DNA of 64,000 nt from Hohaiivirga grylli (lineage in GTDB: Bacteria > Pseudomonadota > Alphaproteobacteria > Rhizobiales > Beijerinckiaceae). The stretch is taken from NCBI RefSeq assembly GCF_039655745.1, contig NZ_JBBYXI010000001.1, positions 62,001 through 126,000 of the forward strand. The letters are read 5' to 3'. The notes under the pieces are model-generated. The model was not told where the DNA came from. It saw only the letters and a list, made by a program, of their open reading frames with translations, and made no database searches. The position numbers and the translations under genes were made by a program. Of this stretch, positions 40,929-50,208 are shown one piece after another (position 1 is the stretch's first letter; the number at the start of each line of letters is the position of its first letter).

Positions 40929-42521
40929 TCAATGACGGAAGTGTCTATGACCGGTGAAGACCATTGCCAGACCTGCTTCATCAGCGGCAGCAATGACATC
41001 GGCATCACGCATTGACCCGCCCGGCTGAATAACGGCTGTAGCACCAGCCGCTGCTGCTGCAAGAAGCCCATCTGCGAATGGGAAGAAAGCATCAGATGCA
41101 ACAACAGATCCGATAGCCAGGCTTTCAGGCAAACCTGCAGCCTTTGCAGCCTCCGCAGCTTTCCATGCCGCAATACGGGATGAATCAACCCGGCTCATCT
41201 GGCCTGCACCAATACCAACCGTTGCACCATCTTTAGCATAAACAATCGCATTCGATTTCACATGCTTGGCTACACGGAAGGCAAATGCCAGATCCGAAAG
41301 CTCCTGTGGAGATGGAGCGCGCTTTGTTACAACTTTAAGTTCCATATCATCAACAACAGCGTTATCCCTCGCCTGCGCAAGGAAGCCCCCGGAGACAGTA
41401 CGGACAACAAGTCCTGTTGCACGAGGATCTGGCAAACCCCCAGTTACGAGCAAACGCAGGTTTTTCTTGGAAGCGATAATATCAGCAGCCTCAGGCGTTG
41501 CACCCGGCGCAATGATGACCTCGGTGAAGATTTCTACAATCTTTCGGGCAGCCTCTGCATCCAATGTTCGGTTCAGGGCAACAATGCCACCAAATGCAGA
41601 TGTCTGATCACAACGAAGTGCTTTCTCATAAGCTTCAACAAGTGTTGCACCTTCAGCGACACCACATGGATTGGCATGTTTGATAATGGCAACGGCAGCT
41701 GTCCGGGCTGGATCAAATTCAGCAACAGCTTCAAAAGCGGCATCCGTATCATTGATGTTGTTATAAGAGAGCTGTTTACCCTGAAGCTGGCGCGCCGTTG
41801 AAACACCGGGACGCAGTTCAGGGGTTTTGTAGAATGCAGCACTCTGGTGCGGGTTCTCGCCGTAACGCATCGACTCGGAGAGAACACCGCCAATGGCCCG
41901 GTAAACAGGTGTTTCGATAGATAACTCACCAGCCAGCCAGTTTGAAATGGCAGCATCATAGGCAGCTGTCCGAGCATAGGCCTTCTGGGCCAGTTTCCTG
42001 CGCGCAGCCAGTGTCAGGCCGCCAGCATGCTCCTTCATACCTTCGAGAACATGCGCATAATCTGCAACATCAACAACAACGGCCACATCATCATGATTTT
42101 TGGCTGCGGCACGGATCATGGCCGGGCCACCGATATCAATATTCTCGACACAGTCATCATAAGGCTTTGAGGCTGCAACAGTCGCTTCAAACGGATAAAG
42201 ATTGACGACAAGCAGATCAATCGCACCAATGCCGTGCTCTTCCATGGCTTTACGATGTTCGGCATTATCCCTGATTGCCAAAAGACCACCATGAACTTTT
42301 GGGTGCAATGTCTTGACGCGGCCATCCATCATTTCAGGAAAACCTGTTACTTCAGAGACATCCCGAACTGGCAGATTTGCATCTTTCAGGGACTTACAGG
42401 TGCCACCGGTTGAGAGAAGCTCAACTCCAAGACCCACCAACTCACGTGCAAATTCAATCAGTCCCGCTTTATCTGAAACTGAAATAAGTGCTCGCCGAAT
42501 CTGTTTGACACCGTTGTGCAT
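40929..42521 (-). CDS. purH: Bifunctional AICAR transformylase/IMP cyclohydrolase
   Basis: ATG 42521 (MHNGVKQIRRALISVSD) has AGGGA 6 bases upstream; 530 residues. The IMP-cyclohydrolase (MGS-like) domain (ALISVSDKAGLIEFA, LLSTGGTCKSL, RVKTLHPKVHGGLLA) precedes the AICAR transformylase domain, with the catalytic KHANPCGVAEG and, at the end, DAFFPFADGL and IQPGGSMRDADVI. It performs the last two steps of IMP synthesis. Terminator of the heparinase-like gene lies just upstream. Confidence 0.96.
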   Translation of the reverse strand: MHNGVKQIRRALISVSDKAGLIEFARELVGLGVELLSTGGTCKSLKDANLPVRDVSEVTGFPEMMDGRVKTLHPKVHGGLLAIRDNAEHRKAMEEHGIGAIDLLVVNLYPFEATVAASKPYDDCVENIDIGGPAMIRAAAKNHDDVAVVVDVADYAHVLEGMKEHAGGLTLAARRKLAQKAYARTAAYDAAISNWLAGELSIETPVYRAIGGVLSESMRYGENPHQSAAFYKTPELRPGVSTARQLQGKQLSYNNINDTDAAFEAVAEFDPARTAAVAIIKHANPCGVAEGATLVEAYEKALRCDQTSAFGGIVALNRTLDAEAARKIVEIFTEVIIAPGATPEAADIIASKKNLRLLVTGGLPDPRATGLVVRTVSGGFLAQARDNAVVDDMELKVVTKRAPSPQELSDLAFAFRVAKHVKSNAIVYAKDGATVGIGAGQMSRVDSSRIAAWKAAEAAKAAGLPESLAIGSVVASDAFFPFADGLLAAAAAGATAVIQPGGSMRDADVIAAADEAGLAMVFTGHRHFRH

Positions 42522-42593
42522 AATCAATCCCTAAAGTTATTGTCTGGCTGACAGCTTCGCCATCATGACTGCTTTATCATCTAAATTAAAGCC

Positions 42594-42626
42594 GGGGCTA
42601 TATGAACTAAATAGTCAAATAGCCCC
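42594..42626 (-). terminator. Terminator of the heparinase-like gene
   Basis: GGGGCTAT (42594-42601) pairs with ATAGCCCC (42619-42626) around a 17-base loop. On the minus strand it is followed by CGGCTTTAATTTAG. It is weaker than others here because of the long loop. Confidence 0.55.
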
Positions 42627-42634
42627 GCAAATAA

Positions 42635-44383
42635 TTACTGATTATCAGATTGAGCGACCTGCTCATTATTCTCCAGACCAGAAGAACCAATTCGGAAAAA
42701 CCGCCACCGAACCGTATTTGCTTCATTCAGTCTGAATGAAACAACCAGCTGAAGCGTTTTTTTGGCCCCTAGCGACGAAGCAAAGAAAACACTGTCTTCA
42801 ATACGGGCCGCAGGGCTGGCATCAAACTGCCATAGATCACCATCAGGCATGGCTAAAATAATGGCATCACTCTGCTCAGCCTTTGCTGCCCGGACAGTAG
42901 GTGCGAGATGGAAGCGAAGCGTGACTTCATTGCTACCGACAGCCCCCTGAAACACGTCTTCGCCATTTATGCGCAAGCCATCTTCAGAAACAAACCAGCG
43001 ACGCTCATGACTGACGCCAAAGCCACGTGAAAACCCATCATGGCTGGCACTGAGCATCGTCCCGTTATTCCAGTTGCCACGCTCACACTGAACGCGAGCA
43101 GGCCCCGAGAGGACAATACAGCCCAGTCTCCCGACAAGCCATTCTGATAGCCAACGTATGATGCCCTTGCCACTGATAGTCAGGAACGTCATCGTTGAAG
43201 CACGATCAATTGATGCGGCACTATGGGCGGCAGTGGTGCGGGCAGCCTGACGAACATCAGGCTTTGCATAGTAAGGAGAGCCGCAGTTTACAACAATCTG
43301 CTGCTCGCCATAAGACATTTCAAAGGAAAGCGTCCCTGCTGTCGTCTCCGTTGAGTGCTCAAAAGGCGGGGCCTTACCAGCATCAACGAGAATAACCATC
43401 CTGCCCGCTTCAAGTCGCTCATAGCCAGAATGAGGTGCATGCAAGATCGGTTTTGCCCGAACCTCATCATACAGCAGAAGAGTTGCAAGATAATCCGCAT
43501 CGGTTGTCGCCATGCCATTAAAGCGGGCTACATTACCATCCCCATGCCGCAACATACGGATCATGGGAATCATACGGTCTATGGCTCCAATCAGAGCTGG
43601 TGGCATATCGACACCCCGACTGGAAAACAGCTGTCGCAAAGGCAGGAGATAGAACAGATACTCAATCAACAGAGATGGATTACGACTGATATGGCCGCCA
43701 TCCGGGAAAATCTGCTCATCCAGCTCTTTCAGCAGAATGCGTGTCGTCTTCTGAAGTTGTAATTCAAGCCCTTCAGAGCATAAACCGGCATAACAGCAGG
43801 CAATGGCTGCGATCAGGCGAAAACGGGCAGACTGGAATGAGCGTGCATCCCGCTCCAGCTCACGAACCGTCCGGCCAATCGCCTTCAGGAAACGCTGATA
43901 AAAACCGCGGTCAGCTCCTTCAAGTAACAGAGGAGACTGACAGATAAATGCCATCAGGCGCCGCGCTTTAACATCCGTCCGATTGGAAATCTTCGGTAAA
44001 TCAGCCGACTGATTGAGAAAGTCATCAACCAGAGCACGTGCATTAGCCTGTGCTAATGCCGTATTCGCAGCCCGCAGATGGCGCAGCCAGCCAAAACTGT
44101 AGAGTGCCTCACCCCAGGCCTCTGTTGGAGGTTCATACTCAAAAGGAGAGCGGCCCGATGTCGTGACAGCACGGCCGGAGAAGACAAAGAAACCAGAGTA
44201 GATATCACTGGCAATCGTCGCATCACCCGTACGCAGATCCTGAGGTGCAAAAAGCAGACGTGAGGGAGACTGTTTTTTGAGCGACAAACGGGCAAAAGTA
44301 TTCAGACAGACGGCACGACAAGCCCTTCCGGCTTCACGAATAGCCAGTTGAATAACCCGTCGATGTCCCAGCCTTTCGCTCAC
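42635..44383 (-). CDS. Heparinase II/III family protein
   Basis: The start is GTG 44383, with AAGGAGG 4 bases upstream; 582 residues. An N-terminal helical toroid (about 90-290) is followed by a heparinase II/III-type beta-sandwich domain, with the conserved opening YERLEAGRMVILVDAG and the stretch HSAASIDRASTM. No signal peptide is visible, which is unusual for a secreted polysaccharide lyase. The gene is regularly found between rsmB and purH in this order. Substrate unknown; an envelope-glycan role is possible but not shown. Confidence 0.8.
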   Translation of the reverse strand: MSERLGHRRVIQLAIREAGRACRAVCLNTFARLSLKKQSPSRLLFAPQDLRTGDATIASDIYSGFFVFSGRAVTTSGRSPFEYEPPTEAWGEALYSFGWLRHLRAANTALAQANARALVDDFLNQSADLPKISNRTDVKARRLMAFICQSPLLLEGADRGFYQRFLKAIGRTVRELERDARSFQSARFRLIAAIACCYAGLCSEGLELQLQKTTRILLKELDEQIFPDGGHISRNPSLLIEYLFYLLPLRQLFSSRGVDMPPALIGAIDRMIPMIRMLRHGDGNVARFNGMATTDADYLATLLLYDEVRAKPILHAPHSGYERLEAGRMVILVDAGKAPPFEHSTETTAGTLSFEMSYGEQQIVVNCGSPYYAKPDVRQAARTTAAHSAASIDRASTMTFLTISGKGIIRWLSEWLVGRLGCIVLSGPARVQCERGNWNNGTMLSASHDGFSRGFGVSHERRWFVSEDGLRINGEDVFQGAVGSNEVTLRFHLAPTVRAAKAEQSDAIILAMPDGDLWQFDASPAARIEDSVFFASSLGAKKTLQLVVSFRLNEANTVRWRFFRIGSSGLENNEQVAQSDNQ

Positions 44384-44503
44384 TCAGCCTCCTTAAAAAG
44401 CCTCTGAATTCTCAAAGGATTTGGCTTATTATCACTTTGTTTCAAAATATTCTCAAACAAACTGGCATACTTAGATTTAAAGGTGCACAGGAAAATATAA
44501 ACT

Positions 44504-45847
44504 CTATTCAGCCACTTTCTGTAACCGTGCTGCAAAGAAGCCATCAAGGCCCTTAAGATTTTCACCCACATCCATATACGGCAGTGTTCTCATATCTCCA
44601 TTTGCATTAACGGCATCCGGCAGACTGATTTCTTCTGGTGTAACAGGAATACGTTTAAAATTTCTATTCGCTGCCAGAAAAGCCTCAATTCTGTTCTCAC
44701 CTTCTTCTGCTTCAAGTGAACAGGTGCAATAAATCAGACGGCCGCCAACCTTGAGCATACCTGCAGATTTCTCAAGCAGCTTTCCCTGTAGCTCAACAAG
44801 TTTGGCAATATCATCTTCAGCCTTCGTCCAGGCAATTTCAGGATGACGGCGGAGTGTACCGGTTGCAGAACATGGTGCATCCAGCAAAATGGCATCAAAG
44901 GTTTCATCTTCCAGATTGAGGATATCCTTCACGCGGACATCAACCTGAAATCCCAATCTATCCATGTTTTCACGCAGACGTTTCAGGCGCGGTGCTGAAC
45001 GATCTATCGCAATAACTTCTGCACCTGTTGCTGCAATCTGGGCCGTCTTGCCACCAGGAGCGGCACATAAATCAGCGATACGTTCACCCTGAACCGGGGC
45101 AAGAAGCCTGACGGGTAGAGCAGCCGCAGCATCCTGAATCCACCATTCACCTTCCTGAAAACCCTCAAGCTCGGTAACAGCTGTTTTATGGCCTAGTCGC
45201 AGGCTACCGGTAACAAGCTGGCTTGCATCAAGACGCTTTGCCCAGCCTGCAGCATCTGATTTGACGGAGATATCGACAGATGCTCCAGCACGATGCCCAG
45301 CAGCAATAGCCTGTAGTTTCTCAGCTCCGTAAAAACGAAGCCATCTTTCCTGCAGCCATTGTGGCACATCCAGAAGCGGGTCATCCTGCTCGGCAATCTC
45401 GTTGCGCTCCTTGGCAATACGCCGCAAAACCGCATTGGTTAGCCCTGAGAAACCACGCAATGTTTTATCGGCCCGCGCCAGACGGACAGCCAGATCAACA
45501 GCCGCCCTGTCAGGAACATCCATGTGCAGTATCTGAGCTGCAGCCGTAATGAGGATTGCCTCAAGACGCGCAAATGCAAGATGCTTCTGGTCAAGCCGTT
45601 GATAGATGAAATGCTTCAGGCTGCCATAACGGCGTAAAGCTGTTGTCGCAATCGCCTTTGCCAGCGCAGAATCACGGTCATCAAGACCAGCTTCACGCTT
45701 AAGTGGCTCAAGCACGTCTTCAAGCGTTGCCCGGCTTTTCAGGACCTGCAGAAATGCATCCGCTGCAACTTCTCTCGTTGCAAAGCCGGCAATATTCTTG
45801 AGATTTTTATCCGAACCGGAATTCGATTTCTTGTGCATTGGTTTCAT
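44504..45847 (-). CDS. rsmB: 16S rRNA (cytosine-967-C5)-methyltransferase family protein
   Basis: The protein has 447 residues. The NusB-like RNA-binding domain (about 25-150, REVAADAFLQVLKS) is followed by the RsmB/NOL1 methyltransferase: SAM loop IADLCAAPGGKTAQIA, LLDAPCSATGTLRRHPE with the release cysteine, and LIYCTCSLEAEEGE with the catalytic cysteine. Both cysteines are present. Start ATG 45847; ATG 45838 is an alternative. In related bacteria it modifies C967 of 16S rRNA. Confidence 0.9.
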   Translation of the reverse strand: MKPMHKKSNSGSDKNLKNIAGFATREVAADAFLQVLKSRATLEDVLEPLKREAGLDDRDSALAKAIATTALRRYGSLKHFIYQRLDQKHLAFARLEAILITAAAQILHMDVPDRAAVDLAVRLARADKTLRGFSGLTNAVLRRIAKERNEIAEQDDPLLDVPQWLQERWLRFYGAEKLQAIAAGHRAGASVDISVKSDAAGWAKRLDASQLVTGSLRLGHKTAVTELEGFQEGEWWIQDAAAALPVRLLAPVQGERIADLCAAPGGKTAQIAATGAEVIAIDRSAPRLKRLRENMDRLGFQVDVRVKDILNLEDETFDAILLDAPCSATGTLRRHPEIAWTKAEDDIAKLVELQGKLLEKSAGMLKVGGRLIYCTCSLEAEEGENRIEAFLAANRNFKRIPVTPEEISLPDAVNANGDMRTLPYMDVGENLKGLDGFFAARLQKVAE

Positions 45848-45946
45848 ATCTATTCCGGTTTATTGCAAAATCAAACTGATATGCTGAATGCCTAGTGAGT
45901 TTCTGTAGCAGAAGCAACCAGAAACCTCATTTTCTAATTTGTTGGT

Positions 45947-46080
45947 AAAAAATGAAAGGCCGTCTATCTGGGGGGAAAGATAGACGGCCAATGCCTGACG
46001 ACTAAAAGGGAATATGTGGGCTATCCAAGATGGCTGGGGGGGCTAATTATCTTAGACAGATAACCACATGGCTATCAGGG
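45947..46080 (-). ncRNA. Candidate small RNA with C-rich hairpin loops (copy 2)
   Basis: This lies in the 410-base gap between rsmB and the DUF2794 gene. On the minus strand a long interrupted hairpin comes first: CCACAT with ATGTGG (46069-46064/46019-46014), then GATA/TATC and ATCTT/AAGAT. It exposes a loop with seven consecutive C. Then a perfect 12-bp terminator stem (GGCCGTCTATCT 45958-45969, AGATAGACGGCC 45978-45989) follows, with a TTCCCCCC loop and TTTCATTTTTT after it. The architecture repeats that of the RNA at 14778-14885. No open frame of note is present. The rest of the gap (45848-45946, 46081-46257) shows only promoter-like AT-rich sequence. Confidence 0.55.
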
Positions 46081-46257
46081 CAACAGTACATTTATGATAA
46101 GTAACTTTGGCCGGTGAAGGGCGCAATTGCGGCAGAAATGTGAAATATTTTTATTTGCTGATTAAAACGCGATTTCTATAAAAATCTGTTATATATTAGT
46201 TAAATCTGCTTCTATAGCTGTGGGGTCAATCGACCCAGGCAGCAGACGGAATACCTG

Positions 46258-46629
46258 ATGAACGAAAGTCACAATAACAAGTATGGGGTGCCTGATAAAA
46301 CGCATATCGTGCAGTTCCCTAAAATTGAGTCAAAAGTTTCCTTTGACCGTCAGGAGTTGCAGGCCATTCTCAATGTCTATGGGCGCAAGGTCGCTCTGGG
46401 TGAATGGCGGGATTATGCGATTGACTTTGACAGACATCAGGCTGTTTTTGCCGTCTTCCGGAGAACCTCTGAGTATCCGCTGTATAAGATTGTCAAAGAC
46501 CCTCGGCTAGCTCGAAAGCAGGGTATGTACGCAGTTATAGCCCAAAGCGGACAGATATTAAAACGCGGTATTGAGCTCGTTCGTGTTCTCTCAATACTGG
46601 AAAAACCAGTCCGCATTGTCGATATTTAA
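46258..46629 (+). CDS. DUF2794 protein
   Basis: The protein has 123 residues. VSFDRQELQAILNVYGRKVALGEWRDYAIDF (in parts, about 27-58) and AVFAVFRRTSEYPLYKI, with DPRLARKQGMYAVIAQSGQILKRG, are the conserved DUF2794 core of Hyphomicrobiales. ATG 46258 has a weak GGA site 8 bases upstream. The leader contains a GGGTC-aatc-GACCC hairpin (46223-46236) with outer GCTG/CAGC pairs. Function of the family is unknown; it lies alone between convergent/divergent neighbours. Confidence 0.87.
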   Translation: MNESHNNKYGVPDKTHIVQFPKIESKVSFDRQELQAILNVYGRKVALGEWRDYAIDFDRHQAVFAVFRRTSEYPLYKIVKDPRLARKQGMYAVIAQSGQILKRGIELVRVLSILEKPVRIVDI

Positions 46630-46646
46630 GAGCTGATCTCAAAAGA

Positions 46647-46672
46647 AAACCCCGGCGTCTCCACCGGGGTTT
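46647..46672. terminator. Bidirectional terminator
   Basis: AAACCCCGG (46647-46655) pairs with CCGGGGTTT (46664-46672). It serves the DUF2794 gene on the plus strand (17 bases after the stop) and the Bax1-I gene on the minus strand, where TTCTTTT follows. Confidence 0.85.
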
Positions 46673-46695
46673 CATTTACGATATAAAATCGCTCA

Positions 46696-47481
46696 TCAGT
46701 TATTCCGGTTACCGACCAGATACAGCAGGTACTGGAACATATTGATAAAGTCGAGATACAGGTTCAATGCACCATAGACCGAAATCTTGGCAGCAGCTTC
46801 CTGATCGAAGTTACCATAGAGATACATCTCTTTCAGCTTCTGGGTGTCATAAGCAGTAAGACCTGCGAAGATCAGAACACCAAGAACCGAAATACCCATC
46901 TGCAGAAAGCTTGAACCGACAAAGATATTGACGATTGAAGCAAGGATAATGCCAATGAGACCCATGATAAGGAACGAACCAATGCCTGAAAGACTACGGT
47001 TGGTTGTATATCCCCACAGGCTCAGAGAACCAAAGGCGGCAGCCGTAATGAAGAAAACCTGTACAACGCTTGCACCCGTGTAACGGATCAGAAGCGTAGA
47101 CAGGGATGCACCCATAACAGCCGAGAACACAAGGAAAGTCGTGCGCGCAGCTGAAGATGACATCCGATCAAAACGGAAACTGAAGAAGAAAATAAAGGCC
47201 AATGGTGCGAGAGCAACCAGCCACATCAGCGGTGAGCCATAAAGAGCTTTACCGAACGCTGTGAGGTAAACGCTCTGGCCAATCCGTGCAACAGCCTGAT
47301 CAGCAGATGAAGCAATTGCAAGCTTGTTAATGCCGAGAGCGACAAGTGCGGAAATCGCCAGACCAAGAACCATATGGTTGTACACGCCAAGCATAAAGGT
47401 GCGCAGACCCTGATCAATCTGGGCTTCGGAACGGACAGCACCGGCGTTGATCGCATGGCGGTTCTGTTCAAACTGTTGCAT
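46696..47481 (-). CDS. Bax inhibitor-1 family inner-membrane protein
   Basis: The protein has 261 residues with seven hydrophobic spans (first near 32-52, last near 232-256). The ending GALNLYLDFINMFQYLLYLVG and YDTQKLKEMY are the hallmark of the Bax1-I/YccA/YbhL group. The N-terminal 28 residues are polar and cytosolic. AGGGGA precedes ATG 47481. Bacterial members are linked to calcium leak (BsYetJ) or to FtsH modulation (YccA); which applies here is unknown. A perfect dyad lies 64 bases upstream of the start. Confidence 0.92.
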   Translation of the reverse strand: MQQFEQNRHAINAGAVRSEAQIDQGLRTFMLGVYNHMVLGLAISALVALGINKLAIASSADQAVARIGQSVYLTAFGKALYGSPLMWLVALAPLAFIFFFSFRFDRMSSSAARTTFLVFSAVMGASLSTLLIRYTGASVVQVFFITAAAFGSLSLWGYTTNRSLSGIGSFLIMGLIGIILASIVNIFVGSSFLQMGISVLGVLIFAGLTAYDTQKLKEMYLYGNFDQEAAAKISVYGALNLYLDFINMFQYLLYLVGNRNN

Positions 47482-47544
47482 ATAAGGAGTCCCCTAAGTG
47501 GCTCCGCGCATCTTTCAAAGAGAGGGATGCGCTACCGACCTCTC

Positions 47545-47561
47545 GTGTGAACAATTCACAC
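47545..47561. promoter_or_regulatory. Operator-like dyad upstream of the Bax1-I gene
   Basis: GTGTGAA-caa-TTCACAC is a perfect 7-bp dyad (17 bp overall) 64 bases before the Bax1-I start codon, in the 160-base gap to the ABC permease gene. It may be a regulator site or a leader hairpin. Confidence 0.35.
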
Positions 47562-47642
47562 TTCTCATTGAATATGATGTGTCAATCAGCTTTTCGCAAG
47601 ACCTTCCATCCATTCAAAGAATTTTATTACACGAGAAACCGT

Positions 47643-50198
47643 TCACAATTCCTTGAGAACCGCAGCCGGCTTCTGTTTAAGAATACTCCAGGTTCCGGAA
47701 AGACCTAGAATAACAACGAATATGACAGCAATAACAACTGTTAAAAGCGTTCCACCCAAAAGAAAGGCAAAGCTCAGCTTCATTGTCTGGGTCAGAATAA
47801 AGTAAGCTGCCAGAGTTCCGACAATCAGCCCAAAAACAGCTGTCAGAATTGCAAGGAAGCCATACTCCAGCAGATATATACTGATCAGACGCTTTCTGGT
47901 GGCACCAAGTGTTTTCAGGATAACGGCATCATAAAGCCGGGCACGCTGATTTGCTGCAAAGGCACCCGCAAGCACAAGAAGGCTTGCAGCCAAGGCTACA
48001 AGGCTCACACCGCGAACCGCAAACAGAAGCTGCCCGATAAGACTGCTGAAAGCATCAAGCTGATCCTTCACCCGTACAGTCGTCACGGATGGGAACTCCC
48101 GGGCAACCTGTCGTAAAATAACAGCTTCCTGAGCCATCTTCCCGGTATTATCAGGCAAAGATGCTGTTGCAAGTTCGGTATGAGGCGCACCAGTAAAAGT
48201 ATTTGGTGAGAAAACCATAACGAAATTGATACCCAATGAACGCCAGTTTACAGCCCGCAGATTGGCAATTGTTGCAGTAATATTCCGCCCAAGCACATTA
48301 ACGGTTATGTCATCACCAATCTTTAAGCCCAAAGCACTCGCAACTTTCTCTTCAAAAGAGACCAGTGGCTTACCTTTATAGTCTTCCGGCCACCATGTCC
48401 CTTCTGTCAATTCAGATCCATCCGGAATTTTTGCTGAGTAGGTAATCCCACGATCCCCTTCCAGAACCCATGAAGCTTCAGGTGGTGCTGTAATCGCGCT
48501 TGTTGGCTTGTCCTTAATCTGAACAATACGCCCCCGCATGTTCGGAACACGCTCAATATGGATATCTGGCTGGAGTTTGTTCAAAAGCTGATCAAATTCA
48601 GAAACGCGGGCTGCCGGAATATCCAGAAAGAAAAAACTGGGTGCCTTTTCAGGTAACACACGCGTCAATTCATTCCGCAGATTGCTATCAACCACTCCAA
48701 GCGTCACCAGAAGACTTAAACCAAGCCCCAATGACAGAACCAGTGAAGGTGTAAGCGCACCGGGCCGATATATATTAGCCATTGCGAGCCTAAGTACCGG
48801 GTATTTTGATCTTGGCATCCGACGGGCAATCGCCATCGTTCCAATGGCGACAGCACGTAATACAATAAAGGCAAACAAAGCGGCCCCAATAAAGATAAGC
48901 GCAACTTTTCTGTCATAGGCCGTAATGACTGCAATCATAAGCAGGGTCACAATGCTTACTGCCAGAATAACCCAATAACGTTTACGCAATCGGGAATGGG
49001 TCGGCGTAATTTCTTCCCGGAACAGAGAGGTTACAGGCGTATCATGCATTCTGCCAAGCGGAGCAATCGCAAAGACCACAGCTGTCAAAAGTCCATAACA
49101 AACCGCAAGAAACAGCTCACTCCAGGCAATGGCAGGTTCCAAAGGCACGGGCAGCATGTCACCAAACAGATAGGCAATGGCAAACGGTAGCGTAATACCA
49201 ACCAGACATCCAATCAGGACACCAATACATGCAATTGCAAAAATCGTTACAAAATAAATCGTAACAGCCAGACCACCTGATGCACCGATACTTTTCAGAA
49301 CGGCAAAAGAGGTGCGCTTGCGATCAACATAAGATCTCACGGCATTTGCCACACCAACACCACCAACCAGCAATGCGGTCAGTCCAACCAGCGTCAGAAA
49401 CTGCGAGAAGCGTTCAACCTCCTGCGCAAAGCGCGGGTCAGCCCGGTCTTTCGTCCGGACATCCCACCCCATATCGGGCAGCGCATTTTCAATAGCAGCT
49501 TTTGCTTCTGGCACATTTAACCGGGCAAGGCTTAAACGATAGGTCCAGCGGACAAGAGAACCCGGTTGCAACAACCCACTTGCACGAAGTGCTTCCTGCG
49601 ACATCAGCACGCGTGGGCCAAAACCAATACCGGCTCCCAGCTTATCTGGCTCGGACAAAAGCTTCGCCCGCAATTCCAGAGTGATATCTCCGATTTTAAT
49701 CTGATCGCCGGGTTTTAGTCCAAGGCGATCGAACAAAACCGTATCTGCGGCAATGCCATGAATACCATTCTGAGACCGGAATATTTCCGGTAAACTTAAG
49801 GAAGGCTCTACCTCAATATCACCAACCACTGGATATTGCTCATCGACAGCCTTAATTTCGACGAGAGCCACCTCATCACCAGAACGAGCCATCGTACGTA
49901 AAATAGCAATTGATGAAACCGGCCCAAGACGCTCCAGTTCCACACGCTGTTTATCCGAGATTTCCCGCTGCATCTGGCTGAAACTCATATCTCCACCAAG
50001 AATACGAGAACCAGCCTGACTCAATCCATCATTCAATGCGCGCGAGGTTGAACCAACAGAGGCAATGGCACCAACACCAAGTGCCAGACATCCCAGAAAA
50101 ATACCAAATCCTGCCAAACCGGAACGCAGTTCCCGGAGCATCAGCTTTAAGATAAGAGACGGAGAAAACAGGCCCGAAGAGCGAATATCATTATTCAT
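47643..50198 (-). CDS. YbbP-like ABC transporter permease (FtsX family)
   Basis: ATG 50198 (MNNDIRSSGLF) has GAGG about 8 bases upstream, 10 bases after the ATPase gene stop; 851 residues. There is an N-terminal span (about 24-46), a large extracytoplasmic domain, then three spans near 270-400, further spans (about 420-475, 495-515), a second large domain and three final spans. This is a tandem FtsX duplication, as in E. coli YbbP. With YbbA-like ATPase and divergent tesA it keeps the E. coli tesA-ybbA-ybbP arrangement. Probably handles lipid or envelope substrates; not proven for the family. Confidence 0.88.
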   Translation of the reverse strand: MNNDIRSSGLFSPSLILKLMLRELRSGLAGFGIFLGCLALGVGAIASVGSTSRALNDGLSQAGSRILGGDMSFSQMQREISDKQRVELERLGPVSSIAILRTMARSGDEVALVEIKAVDEQYPVVGDIEVEPSLSLPEIFRSQNGIHGIAADTVLFDRLGLKPGDQIKIGDITLELRAKLLSEPDKLGAGIGFGPRVLMSQEALRASGLLQPGSLVRWTYRLSLARLNVPEAKAAIENALPDMGWDVRTKDRADPRFAQEVERFSQFLTLVGLTALLVGGVGVANAVRSYVDRKRTSFAVLKSIGASGGLAVTIYFVTIFAIACIGVLIGCLVGITLPFAIAYLFGDMLPVPLEPAIAWSELFLAVCYGLLTAVVFAIAPLGRMHDTPVTSLFREEITPTHSRLRKRYWVILAVSIVTLLMIAVITAYDRKVALIFIGAALFAFIVLRAVAIGTMAIARRMPRSKYPVLRLAMANIYRPGALTPSLVLSLGLGLSLLVTLGVVDSNLRNELTRVLPEKAPSFFFLDIPAARVSEFDQLLNKLQPDIHIERVPNMRGRIVQIKDKPTSAITAPPEASWVLEGDRGITYSAKIPDGSELTEGTWWPEDYKGKPLVSFEEKVASALGLKIGDDITVNVLGRNITATIANLRAVNWRSLGINFVMVFSPNTFTGAPHTELATASLPDNTGKMAQEAVILRQVAREFPSVTTVRVKDQLDAFSSLIGQLLFAVRGVSLVALAASLLVLAGAFAANQRARLYDAVILKTLGATRKRLISIYLLEYGFLAILTAVFGLIVGTLAAYFILTQTMKLSFAFLLGGTLLTVVIAVIFVVILGLSGTWSILKQKPAAVLKEL

Positions 50199-50208
50199 TA
50201 TGCAAGCC

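Noticed and set aside
46036..46042. G-quadruplex in the plus strand at the G-rich loops (also 45970 and 14797)
   Set aside because: Each locus has a single G-run and not the four closely spaced runs needed. The runs are explained as the complement of C-rich hairpin loops of minus-strand RNAs.
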